From Streptomyces sp. VRA16 Mangrove soil (GTDB lineage: Bacteria > Actinomycetota > Actinomycetes > Streptomycetales > Streptomycetaceae): DNA of 64,000 nt. The position numbers and the translations under genes were made by a program. Below the pieces are notes generated by a model. The model had not been told where the DNA came from. It made no database searches and saw nothing but the letters and a program-made list of their open reading frames with translations. Shown in pieces: positions 32,986-40,958 of this stretch; position 1 is the stretch's first letter; the number at the start of each line of letters is the position of its first letter. Location: assembly GCF_017377775.1 (NCBI RefSeq), contig NZ_JAFVLN010000010.1, forward strand, positions 62,001 to 126,000, written 5' to 3'.

Positions 32986-33761
32986 GATGGTGAACTGGCT
33001 TCCTTGTGTGAGGGGTTGGCGGGGTTTCCTGAGTAGTCCCTGCTGATGGCTTCCGCCGTGCGGCGCACCAGCGGGAGCAGGGTGAGGAGTTCCTCCGCGG
33101 TGACGACGACGTTCGGCGCGGAGACCGACATGGCGGCGACGACCCGGCCGTCGGCGCCGCGGATGGGCGCCCCGACGCAGTTGATGGACTCCTCGTGGCC
33201 GCCGAGGTCGGTGGCCCAGCCCTGTTCGCGCACCTTCTCCAGCTCCCGCAGGAAGGCGGGGGCGTTGGGGGTGGAACGGGCCGTGTACATGGGGTAGTCG
33301 AGCTTCTCCGCGATCGCGCGGCGCTCGGCCTCGGACAGGTCGGCGAGGAGCAGCTTGGCCACGGCGGCGACGGTGATGGCGACGGGCTTGCCGACGCGCG
33401 AGTACATGCGCACCGGGTAGCGGCTCTCGACCTTGTCGATGTAGAGGACCTCGTGCTCCTCGTAGACGGCGAGGTGGACTGTGTGCCCGCACTTCTCGTT
33501 CAGCTCCACGAGGTGGGCGTGGGCGATCTCGCGGACGTCGAGGTTCTCGACGGCTTCCTGGGCGAGGGCGAAGAGGCGGGCGCCGAGGCGGTAGCGCTGG
33601 TCGGACTGGCGGTAGACGAGCCCGTGCTCGTTCAGGGTGCGCAGCAGGCGCAGCGCCGTGGACTTGTGGACGCCGAGCCGGTCGGCGACCTGCCCCAGGT
33701 CCGCGGGTCCCTCGGCGAGCAGCGGCAGGATGCTGAGCGCGCGGTCGACGGTCTGGCTCAT
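32982..33761 (-). CDS. IclR family transcriptional regulator
   Basis: 259 residues. N-terminal winged helix (TVDRALSILPLLAEGPADLGQVADRLGVHKSTALRLLRTLNEHGLV) and the C-terminal effector-binding domain (HLAVYEEHEVLYIDKVES, INCVGAPIRGADGRVVAAMSVSAPN). ATG at 33761 overlaps the kinase stop by 4 nt and its own stop overlaps ridA by 4 nt, so the three are coupled. It likely binds the palindrome at 34898-34918 between the two divergent operons and controls D-amino-acid catabolism in response to a pathway intermediate. Confidence 0.93.
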   Translation of the reverse strand: MSQTVDRALSILPLLAEGPADLGQVADRLGVHKSTALRLLRTLNEHGLVYRQSDQRYRLGARLFALAQEAVENLDVREIAHAHLVELNEKCGHTVHLAVYEEHEVLYIDKVESRYPVRMYSRVGKPVAITVAAVAKLLLADLSEAERRAIAEKLDYPMYTARSTPNAPAFLRELEKVREQGWATDLGGHEESINCVGAPIRGADGRVVAAMSVSAPNVVVTAEELLTLLPLVRRTAEAISRDYSGNPANPSHKEASSPS

Positions 33762-34807
33762 GGCGTACGTACCTCCTCGGCGGCCTCCGGTGCGGCTGCG
33801 GTCGTCCAGCCTGGGCCGAGGTGCAGTGTCTCCCACGCGGCCGTCTCCAGGGCGGCCAGGCGGTCGGCGTGGGCGCGGCTCGGGGGCGTGGCGAGGTCGC
33901 CGGGGACGGTGAGGGCGGCGGCGGCCCACAGGTGGCCGTGGCGGAGCCGGGCGGCGGCGGGCAGGGCGCGCAAGGTCGCGGAGAGGAATCCGGCGGCGAA
34001 GGCGTCGCCCGCGCCGACGGCGGCGACGACGTCGACGCGCGGGGCGGGCTCGGCGTGCCGTCCCTGCGCGTCGTACAGGACGGCGCCGTCGGCCCCGCGC
34101 TTGACGACGAGGACGGCGGGCTCGGGCAGTGCGGCGCGGATGGCGTCGGGTCCGCCGGTGACGCCCCACGCCTCCTCGGCCTCGTCCTCGCCGACGAACA
34201 CGAGGTCGGCGCCGCGCGCGAGGTCCAGCAGGACGCGGGCGTCATCGGCGGTGCGCCACAGGCCGGGCCGGTGGTTGACGTCGAAGGAGACGAGCGGGCC
34301 GCCGTGCGCGGTGCCGGGAGCGCCGATGAGCGTACGGAGCAGGCCGAGGCAGTCGGCGGAGAGCGCGGCGGTGATGCCGGACAGGTGGAGCACGCGGCCC
34401 GCGCGGAGCACGTCGAGGTCCATGGTCGCGGCGGACATGGCGGAGGCGGCGGACCCGGCGCGGTAATAGGCGACCTCGTGGGCGTCGGTGGCCCGGTCGC
34501 CCGCGGTGCGGAAGTAGATCCCGGTGGGGCGGGCGGGGTCCCGGCGTACGGCGGCGACGTCGACGCCGTACGCGCCGACGGCCTCGACGAGGTGGTCGCC
34601 GAAGCCGTCGGCGCCGACCCGGCTGACCCAGCGGGTGCGGTGGCCGCCGGCGGCGAGCACGCAGGCGACGTTGGACTCGGCGCCGCCGATCCCGCGGTCG
34701 AAGGAGGGGACGTCGGCGAGGCGCCCGGGGACGGCGGGCAGGAACGTGACCATGGACTCGCCGAGCGCGACCACCTCGAACGGCGGCGCGGGATGCGCGG
34801 AATCCAT
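33758..34807 (-). CDS. PfkB-family sugar kinase (KDG kinase-like)
   Basis: 349 residues, ribokinase/PfkB fold. GGAESNVACVLAAGG in the substrate-binding part, GADLVFVGEDEAEEAWG, and the ATP/catalytic signature VVAAVGAGDAFAAGFLSATL with the catalytic Asp near residue 270. The closest pattern is 2-keto-3-deoxygluconate kinase. AAGGAGG before the ATG at 34807 is an ideal ribosome binding site. First gene of the minus-strand unit. A KDG-type kinase next to D-amino-acid enzymes suggests D-glucosaminate or a similar amino-sugar acid as the substrate of the whole locus. Confidence 0.9.
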   Translation of the reverse strand: MDSAHPAPPFEVVALGESMVTFLPAVPGRLADVPSFDRGIGGAESNVACVLAAGGHRTRWVSRVGADGFGDHLVEAVGAYGVDVAAVRRDPARPTGIYFRTAGDRATDAHEVAYYRAGSAASAMSAATMDLDVLRAGRVLHLSGITAALSADCLGLLRTLIGAPGTAHGGPLVSFDVNHRPGLWRTADDARVLLDLARGADLVFVGEDEAEEAWGVTGGPDAIRAALPEPAVLVVKRGADGAVLYDAQGRHAEPAPRVDVVAAVGAGDAFAAGFLSATLRALPAAARLRHGHLWAAAALTVPGDLATPPSRAHADRLAALETAAWETLHLGPGWTTAAAPEAAEEVRTP

Positions 34808-34897
34808 GGGGGCTCCTCCTTGCGTCTGCGGGTCCACGGCTCCGTTGACCCGGCGTCGGCTCGGATGTTAGACAGCAGTGAGCGACATACGCAATGA

Positions 34898-34918
34898 CCG
34901 TTGCACATAATGCAACGG
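34898..34918. promoter_or_regulatory. Palindromic operator between the divergent D-amino-acid operons
   Basis: Perfect 8-bp arms CCGTTGCA and TGCAACGG around CATAA, 20 bp before the deaminase start and 91 bp from the kinase start. Its TTGCA/TGCAA core resembles IclR-family sites; the regulator gene is second in the neighbouring operon. Confidence 0.6.
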
Positions 34919-34937
34919 CACGCCCGGAGGAGGGCCC

Positions 34938-36209
34938 ATGACCGCCGACCGCTTGGACGAGCTCGCGAACGACCGAGTGGACTTCCGCTTCAAGGGCCTG
35001 CCGCCCTCGGCCGACGGCGCGACCGTCGCCGAGCTGGCGGAGCGCCGCCTCAACCTCTTCACGGACGGCTTCACCACCCCGGTCCTCGCCCTGTCCGCCG
35101 AGCGCCTGGAGCACAACCTCGCGCTGATGGAGACGTACTCGGCGCGGCACGGTCTCGCGTTCGCGCCGCACGGCAAGACGTCGATGGCGCCGCAACTCTT
35201 CCGCCGCCAGATCGAGCACGGCGCGTGGGGCATCACCCTCGCGGTCCCCCACCAGGTGCGCGTGGCACGGGAGTTCGGCATCGAGCGGGTCTTCCTCGCC
35301 AACGAACTGGTCGACCCGGCCGCCCTGCGCTGGCTCGCGGGCGAGCTCGACGCGGACCCCTCGTTCCGTTTCGTCTGCTACGTGGATTCCGTGCGCGGCG
35401 CGGAACTGATGCAGGCCGCCCTGACCGAGGCGGGCGCGGGCCGGCCCGTCGACGTCGTCGTCGAGCTCGGCGCCGGGGTGGGCGCGCGCACCGGCGCCCG
35501 CACCGAGGCCGAGTGCGCGGCGGTCGCGGACGCGGTGGCGGCGGCCGACCGGCTGCGGCTCGTCGGCGTCGCCGGCTACGAGGGCGAGGTGCCGGACGCC
35601 GACGGCGACCGGGTCCGCGCATGGCTGCGCCGGCTCGTCGCGCTCGCCGTGGACCTCGACAAGGCGGGCCGCTTCACCGGGCTCGACGAGATCGTGGTCA
35701 GCGCGGGCGGCTCCGCCTGGTTCGACGCGGTGGCGGACGTGTTCGCCGGGATCCCCGAACTGAGCGTGCCCGTACTGAAGTTGCTGCGCTCCGGCGCGTA
35801 CGTCTCGCACGACGACGGCCACTACCGGCATCTGACCCCGTTCAACCGGGTCCCCGAGGAGGGCGCGCTGCACCCCGCGTTCCGGCTGTGGGCGCAGGTC
35901 GTCTCGCACCCCGCCCCCGGCCAGGCGTTCACGAACGCGGGCAAGCGCGACGCCGCGTACGACCTGGATCTTCCCGAGGCCCAGGTCGTCCGGGACGCGC
36001 AGGGGCCGCGCCCGGCGGAGGGGATCTCGGTGACGGGCCTCTCCGACCAGCACGGGTGGCTCCGCCTGGAACCGGGGGCCGAGGTGCAGGTGGGTGACTG
36101 GCTCGGGATGGGTCTCTCGCACCCCTGCACGTCGTTCGACAAGTGGCAGCTGATCCCGGTGGTGGAGGAGGACGGCACGGTCGTGGACTACGTGCGGACA
36201 TTCTTCTAG
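34938..36209 (+). CDS. PLP-dependent amino acid deaminase (DSD1/D-threonine aldolase-like)
   Basis: 423 residues, alanine-racemase-like barrel with a C-terminal beta domain. The PLP lysine is K80 in FAPHGKTSMAPQLF. Near the C-terminus SHPC (about 393-396) carries the His and Cys that bind zinc in D-serine dehydratase/D-threonine aldolase. It would deaminate or cleave a D-amino acid to a 2-oxo acid via an enamine, which RidA clears. ATG at 34938 follows GGAGGAGGG. Divergent from the kinase-iclR-ridA unit, and followed after a repeat by the D-aminoacylase gene. Confidence 0.9.
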   Translation: MTADRLDELANDRVDFRFKGLPPSADGATVAELAERRLNLFTDGFTTPVLALSAERLEHNLALMETYSARHGLAFAPHGKTSMAPQLFRRQIEHGAWGITLAVPHQVRVAREFGIERVFLANELVDPAALRWLAGELDADPSFRFVCYVDSVRGAELMQAALTEAGAGRPVDVVVELGAGVGARTGARTEAECAAVADAVAAADRLRLVGVAGYEGEVPDADGDRVRAWLRRLVALAVDLDKAGRFTGLDEIVVSAGGSAWFDAVADVFAGIPELSVPVLKLLRSGAYVSHDDGHYRHLTPFNRVPEEGALHPAFRLWAQVVSHPAPGQAFTNAGKRDAAYDLDLPEAQVVRDAQGPRPAEGISVTGLSDQHGWLRLEPGAEVQVGDWLGMGLSHPCTSFDKWQLIPVVEEDGTVVDYVRTFF

Positions 36210-36261
36210 ACGCCGTTGGGCCATCGGTCGTGTACCGGCTGCCGGCCGGTGGTCCGTCCTC

Positions 36262-36322
36262 GCGCAGTTCCCCGCGCCCCTGGAAGCGAGCTCCGCTCGC
36301 TCAGGGGCGCGGGGAACTGCGC
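36262..36322. repeat. Dispersed Streptomyces repeat, copy 3: long hairpin
   Basis: Perfect 21-bp inverted repeat (36262-36282 and 36302-36322) built from two facing copies of the GCGCAGTTCCCCGCGCCCCT motif, with a further GCGAGC/GCTCGC stem inside. It lies between the deaminase and D-aminoacylase genes and may act as attenuator or processing site. Confidence 0.85.
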
Positions 36323-36387
36323 GACCAGCCACGACGAGACCCGCACCCACCCACCGAACCCGACCCGGCAGACGAGAAGAGACCCCC

Positions 36388-37998
36388 ATGGACCTGGTCA
36401 TCAAGGACACCCGAGTGATCGACGGCACCGGCGGCGCCTCCTATCGTGCCGACGTGGCGATCACTGACGGCCGCATCGAGAAGATCCACCGCGAACACGA
36501 CCCCGCCCCCCGCCCGGCAGGGCCCCGCACCATCGACGGCACAGGACTCGCGCTCTCCCCCGGTTTCATCGACATGCACGCACACAGCGACCTCGCCCTG
36601 CTCCGCGACAAGGACCACAGCGCGAAGGCCGCCCAGGGCGTCACCCTGGAAGTCCTCGGCCAGGACGGCCTCTCGTACGCGCCCGTCGACGACCGCACCC
36701 TGGACCAGGTCCGCCGCACGATCCCGGGCTGGAACGGCGGCGGCCCCGATGACACCTCCGTCGACTTCGACTGGCGCACGGTCGGCGAGTACCTGGACCG
36801 CCTCGACCGGGGCATCGCCGTGAACGCCGCCTACCTCGTCCCGCAGGGCACGGTCCGCATGTACGCCGTCGGCTGGGAGGACCGCGACGCGACCCCGGCC
36901 GAGCTGGAGCACATGAAGCGGCTCGTCGCCGAGGGCCTGGAGCAGGGCGCCGTCGGCATGTCGTCGGGCCTGACCTACACGCCGGGCATGTACGCCAAGG
37001 ACGCCGAACTCACCGAGCTGTGCCGGGTGGTGGCCGCGTACGACGGCTACTACTGCCCCCACCACCGCAGTTACGGCGCGGGCGCCCTCGACGCGTACCG
37101 CGAGATGGTCGACCTCACCCGCAGCGCGGGCTGCGCGCTGCACCTCGCCCACGCCACCATGAACTTCGGTGTGAACAAGGGGAAGGCGGCCGATCTGCTC
37201 GACCTGCTCGACGACGCGCTCGCCTCCGGCGCGGACATCAGCCTGGACACGTATCCGTACACCCCGGGCTCGACCACGCTCGTGGCGATGCTGCCCGGTT
37301 GGGCCAACGAGGGCGGGCCCGACGCCACCCTCGCCCGCCTCCTCGACGACGCGACCGCCGAACGCATCCGGCACCACGTGGAGGAGCTGGGCTCCGACGG
37401 CTGTCACGGCGTTCCGATCGAGTGGGACACCATCGAGATCTCCGGGACGACCAACCCCGAACTCGCCGGCCACATCGGCAGGACGGTCGCCGGGAACGCG
37501 GCGGCCCGCTCCGAGTCCCCCTGGGTCACCGCCCGCCGCCTGATGATCGAGGACCGGCTCGGCACGACGATCCTCCAGCATGTCGGCCACGAGGAGAACG
37601 TCCGCGCGATCATGCGGCACCGGGTGCACACGGGCGGCAGCGACGGCATCCTCCAGGGCACGAAGCCGCACCCGCGGGCGTACGGCACGTTCCCGCACTA
37701 TCTCGGCCACTACGCCCGCGACCTGGGCGTTCTCTCCCTGGAGGAGACGGTCGCGCACCTCACCGGCCGTCCGGCGGCCCGGCTCCGCCTGCCCGACCGG
37801 GGCCTGGTCCGCGAGGGGTACCGCGCCGACCTGGTGCTCTTCGACCCGGAGACGGTGGCGGCGGGCTCGACGTTCGACGCGCCGCGCACCCTGCCCGTCG
37901 GCATCCCGCACGTGCTGATCGACGGAAAGTCCGTGATCGAGGACGGGCGGCGCACGGACGTGCTGGCGGGCAGGTCCGTGCGGCGCACCGTGTCCTGA
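36388..37998 (+). CDS. D-aminoacylase / N-acyl-D-amino-acid deacylase
   Basis: 536-residue amidohydrolase. Beta-strand 1 metal site HAH (H64, H66 in FIDMHAHSDL); later HLAHATMNFG, and the catalytic Asp in HTGGSDGILQG with TKPHPRAYGTFP following, as in D-aminoacylases. In the characterised Alcaligenes enzyme a zinc-binding Cys lies in a GNCG motif; here it is GQDG (91-94), so metal binding or specificity may differ. It would release free D-amino acids from N-acyl precursors and feed the deaminase upstream. ATG at 36388 follows GAAGAGA. Same strand and probably same transcript as the deaminase gene. Confidence 0.9.
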   Translation: MDLVIKDTRVIDGTGGASYRADVAITDGRIEKIHREHDPAPRPAGPRTIDGTGLALSPGFIDMHAHSDLALLRDKDHSAKAAQGVTLEVLGQDGLSYAPVDDRTLDQVRRTIPGWNGGGPDDTSVDFDWRTVGEYLDRLDRGIAVNAAYLVPQGTVRMYAVGWEDRDATPAELEHMKRLVAEGLEQGAVGMSSGLTYTPGMYAKDAELTELCRVVAAYDGYYCPHHRSYGAGALDAYREMVDLTRSAGCALHLAHATMNFGVNKGKAADLLDLLDDALASGADISLDTYPYTPGSTTLVAMLPGWANEGGPDATLARLLDDATAERIRHHVEELGSDGCHGVPIEWDTIEISGTTNPELAGHIGRTVAGNAAARSESPWVTARRLMIEDRLGTTILQHVGHEENVRAIMRHRVHTGGSDGILQGTKPHPRAYGTFPHYLGHYARDLGVLSLEETVAHLTGRPAARLRLPDRGLVREGYRADLVLFDPETVAAGSTFDAPRTLPVGIPHVLIDGKSVIEDGRRTDVLAGRSVRRTVS

Positions 37999-38054
37999 CG
38001 GTTCCCGGTCGGCCGCGTCGCGGCGATCCACCCGGTCGACGTCGATCCGTCGGC

Positions 38055-38073
38055 CTTCCCGCCGTGCGGGAAG
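38055..38073. terminator. Short hairpin between convergent genes
   Basis: CTTCCCGC/GCGGGAAG stem with a 3-base loop in the 186-bp gap between the D-aminoacylase and propeller genes, which converge here. It could serve either strand. Confidence 0.4.
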
Positions 38074-38184
38074 CAGCGACCGAGGATTGCGGGGCGTCGG
38101 GGCGGTGTGGGGGGTCGCCCTGGGCCGGCTGCCGGGCGCGGCCGCTGTCACGGCCGTGTCCCGGCAGCCTGCGGAACGTGCCGG

Positions 38185-40839
38185 TCAGGGCATCGCGGCC
38201 TTCCAGATGCCACGCCCGTGCGTGGCCACGTACAGGCTCTTCGCGTCGGGGCTCGGCGACAGGTACACGGACGGAGCGGTCGGCAGGTTCGTGCCGAGGC
38301 GCTTCCAGTGGCCGTCGGCCCCGGCGGCGCTGGTGAAGACGCCGAGGTCGGTGGCGACGACGCGGGTGCCGTCCGCCGCCACGTACAGGGAGTTGGCCGG
38401 GGCGTCGGGGAAGGAGTCGGCGGCCGAGGCGTCACCGCTCACGTCCGTCCACGTCTTTCCGCCGTCGGTGGTGCGCCACACGTGGCCGTAACCGGCGCCG
38501 GGGCCCTCGTTCCAGTGCCGCGAGAAGCCGTTGACGACCGCGTACACCGTGCCGCCCGTGGCGTCGGACGGGTCGATGGTGACGTCGGCGATGTAGCGGT
38601 TGGGGAAGTCGGCGGGGAGCGTCACCTGGTGCCAGGTGCCGCCGTAGTTGGTGACGATGCCGCGCCCGAAGGACGAGCCCGGGTTGCAGGAGCCGCACCA
38701 GGCGCCCCACACCACGCGGTTGGCGCTGGCCACCGCGGTGGTGGAGTGCCCGGCGCCGGTGTCGTACAGCTGCGTCCACGCGTCGCCGTCGTCCGTGGCC
38801 CACGTCTGCGTGTTGCCCCAGATGTACTGGCCGCCCGCCACCCAGTACCCGGCGTCCTTGTCGTCGGCGCTGAAGGGGGCGATGAAGCGGGCGTTCGGGT
38901 CGTCGGGCGCGATGTCCGTGATCACGTCCTCCGCGCCGTCGTCGCTCGCGGTGTAGCCGCAGTTGCGGGTGATCTGGAGGGCGAGGTTGGTGTACTCGCC
39001 GACCGTCTCGCAGCCGTTGGCCGGGTTGACGAGCTGGTCGCCGCCGTCGCCGCCGAACGGGGAGACCATCTGCCCGTCGGGGTTGAGCGCCTGCCCCTGG
39101 TAGGTGGAGCCCTTGGGGGCGAGGAGCGAGACGCCGTTGTCCTGGAGGCCGCCCCAGACGGCTTCACCGCTGCCGTCGGTCATCTTCCCCGCGCCCACCG
39201 AGTAGTACTGGAGGTTGCGCAGCGTCCCGGACTCGTTGAGGTTGCGCCAGCCGGACGTCTTCTGGGCGGTGGGCCGGGCGTACGCGCCGCCGTCGTTGCC
39301 GACGAAGAGCTGCGGGGCCTGCCCCTTCCACTGGGAGAAGGCGAGGGCGTGCTGGTCGGAGTGCATGACGTCGCCGTCGCAGGTGTTGCTCTCCTCGTCG
39401 TACGAGAAGCAGGGCATGCCGAAGTCCCAGTACCGGCCGATCGCCTTCCAGTTCGCGCCGCCGTCGCGGGACTCGAACATCTCCTCAAGGCCGAGGTAGA
39501 CGTGGTTCGGGTCGGCCGGGTCGACGGCGACGATCTGGTCGTACCAGGCCTGGGAGCCGGGCTGGTAGCCGGTGCCGATCTCGTTGACCTTCATCGCGGA
39601 GCCCGACGCGGCCAGCTGGGCGGCGGTCGCGATCTGCTTGTACGAGCCCGACGCGTCGCCGCTCTCGCTCACGTACACGCCCGCGAGGACCGAGTAGACC
39701 CCGGCGCCCGACGCCTTGCCCAGGAGTTTGGGGGACTCCATGGAGACGTAGAGCTTCGAACCGTCGGCGGCGTACGCGAAGGAGGCGTTGCCGATCTCGG
39801 CCGGGTTGATCGCCCCGGTCGGGTTGGCGCGCTTCCAGGTCGTGCCCGCGTCGTCGGAGTAGTAGAAGCCGTTGTAGCCGGCTCCGCCGCGCCAGGCGAC
39901 GTTGGCGACGAGCTTCTTGCCGTCGCTGCCGGGGCGCACGGCGATGTCGTCGGCGATGTCCGCGAACTCGGGCGTCGTGCCGCAGCTGACGCCGGTGACA
40001 CCGACGCCCGCGCACGGGGCGAGCACCTTCGACCAGGCTGTCGACTGCCCGGCCGCGAGCGGGCGCCGGTAGACGCCGTGCGAGGACGCGGCGAAGACGT
40101 AGCCCGCGGCCTTGTCGAAGGCGAGGGTGTGGATCGAGGTGCTGTCGAGTTCGGTGCCGCCGACCTTGTCCGCCTCGGAGAAGGTGCCGGTCGCCGGGTT
40201 CGCGAGGCGGTAGACGCCGCTGCCGAGGTAGTTGTCGGACGCGGTGTTCGCCTCGCCGGTCGCCAGCCACAGCGAGCCGTCGGGCGCGGTGGCGAGCGCG
40301 CCCACCGACAGGGCGGGCAGTTTGTCGGCGATGGGCGTCCAGGTGGCCCCGTTGTCGCCGGAGCGGAAGACGCCGCCGCCCGCCGCGCCCGCGTAGACCA
40401 CGCCGGTGTGCGTCGGGTCGGTGGCCATCGCCGCGATCCGGCCCGCCGAATGCCCGGCGCCGCCACCGGAGTTGGAGGCGGAGTGGTCGCGGTAGTGCAG
40501 GGCGTCGGCGTTGTACGGGGAGGTGGTGACCTCGCTCCAGCTCGCCGGCTGCACCGGCATGTTCGTGATGTGCGCCCAGGCGGCGGCGTAGGCGCCGGGG
40601 GCGACCTGGCCGCTGGGTGAGAGCCGCGGCTCGTTGAACGAGTCGAGCGACTCCATCAGTTCGTGGGACTCGTCCCCGGCCACCTCGTGGCGGCCGTGTC
40701 CCGCGTCGTCGTCCTCCGCATAGGCGCCGGTGACGGATCCCGTCCCGGCGACGAGGAGTCCGGCGGCGCAGAAGGCGAGGACCGTTCGGGTCGCTCGCCG
40801 TCTGCCGGATCTGCCGGATCTCGCGGACTGCAGGCGCAT
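38185..40839 (-). CDS. Secreted Asp-box (BNR) beta-propeller protein
   Basis: 884 residues: signal peptide (RTVLAFCAAGLLVAGTG...GAYA), then repeated Asp-box motifs SxDxGxxW: RSGDNGATWTPI, YSDDAGTTWKRA, ESRDGGANWKAI and RTTDGGKTWTDV, i.e. a GH74/sortilin-like double propeller. ATG at 40839 follows GGAGG. Family members include xyloglucanases and carbohydrate-binding surface proteins; I do not see a clear pair of GH74 catalytic Asp in a GH74 context, so hydrolase activity is open. It lies downstream of the deacetylase-glycosyltransferase gene (119-nt gap, own TAAAG box possible), suggesting a role on the same surface polysaccharide. Confidence 0.85.
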   Translation of the reverse strand: MRLQSARSGRSGRRRATRTVLAFCAAGLLVAGTGSVTGAYAEDDDAGHGRHEVAGDESHELMESLDSFNEPRLSPSGQVAPGAYAAAWAHITNMPVQPASWSEVTTSPYNADALHYRDHSASNSGGGAGHSAGRIAAMATDPTHTGVVYAGAAGGGVFRSGDNGATWTPIADKLPALSVGALATAPDGSLWLATGEANTASDNYLGSGVYRLANPATGTFSEADKVGGTELDSTSIHTLAFDKAAGYVFAASSHGVYRRPLAAGQSTAWSKVLAPCAGVGVTGVSCGTTPEFADIADDIAVRPGSDGKKLVANVAWRGGAGYNGFYYSDDAGTTWKRANPTGAINPAEIGNASFAYAADGSKLYVSMESPKLLGKASGAGVYSVLAGVYVSESGDASGSYKQIATAAQLAASGSAMKVNEIGTGYQPGSQAWYDQIVAVDPADPNHVYLGLEEMFESRDGGANWKAIGRYWDFGMPCFSYDEESNTCDGDVMHSDQHALAFSQWKGQAPQLFVGNDGGAYARPTAQKTSGWRNLNESGTLRNLQYYSVGAGKMTDGSGEAVWGGLQDNGVSLLAPKGSTYQGQALNPDGQMVSPFGGDGGDQLVNPANGCETVGEYTNLALQITRNCGYTASDDGAEDVITDIAPDDPNARFIAPFSADDKDAGYWVAGGQYIWGNTQTWATDDGDAWTQLYDTGAGHSTTAVASANRVVWGAWCGSCNPGSSFGRGIVTNYGGTWHQVTLPADFPNRYIADVTIDPSDATGGTVYAVVNGFSRHWNEGPGAGYGHVWRTTDGGKTWTDVSGDASAADSFPDAPANSLYVAADGTRVVATDLGVFTSAAGADGHWKRLGTNLPTAPSVYLSPSPDAKSLYVATHGRGIWKAAMP

Positions 40840-40958
40840 GTGTGCCTCCGGTTCCGCGGCCCGGAGCGGCGCCCGCCCCACACGGACACGCTGGATCTCC
40901 GGGCCGAGCGCGGGAACCGTACTCCCGCGCACCACCTCCGCCACACTGCTTTACGCGC

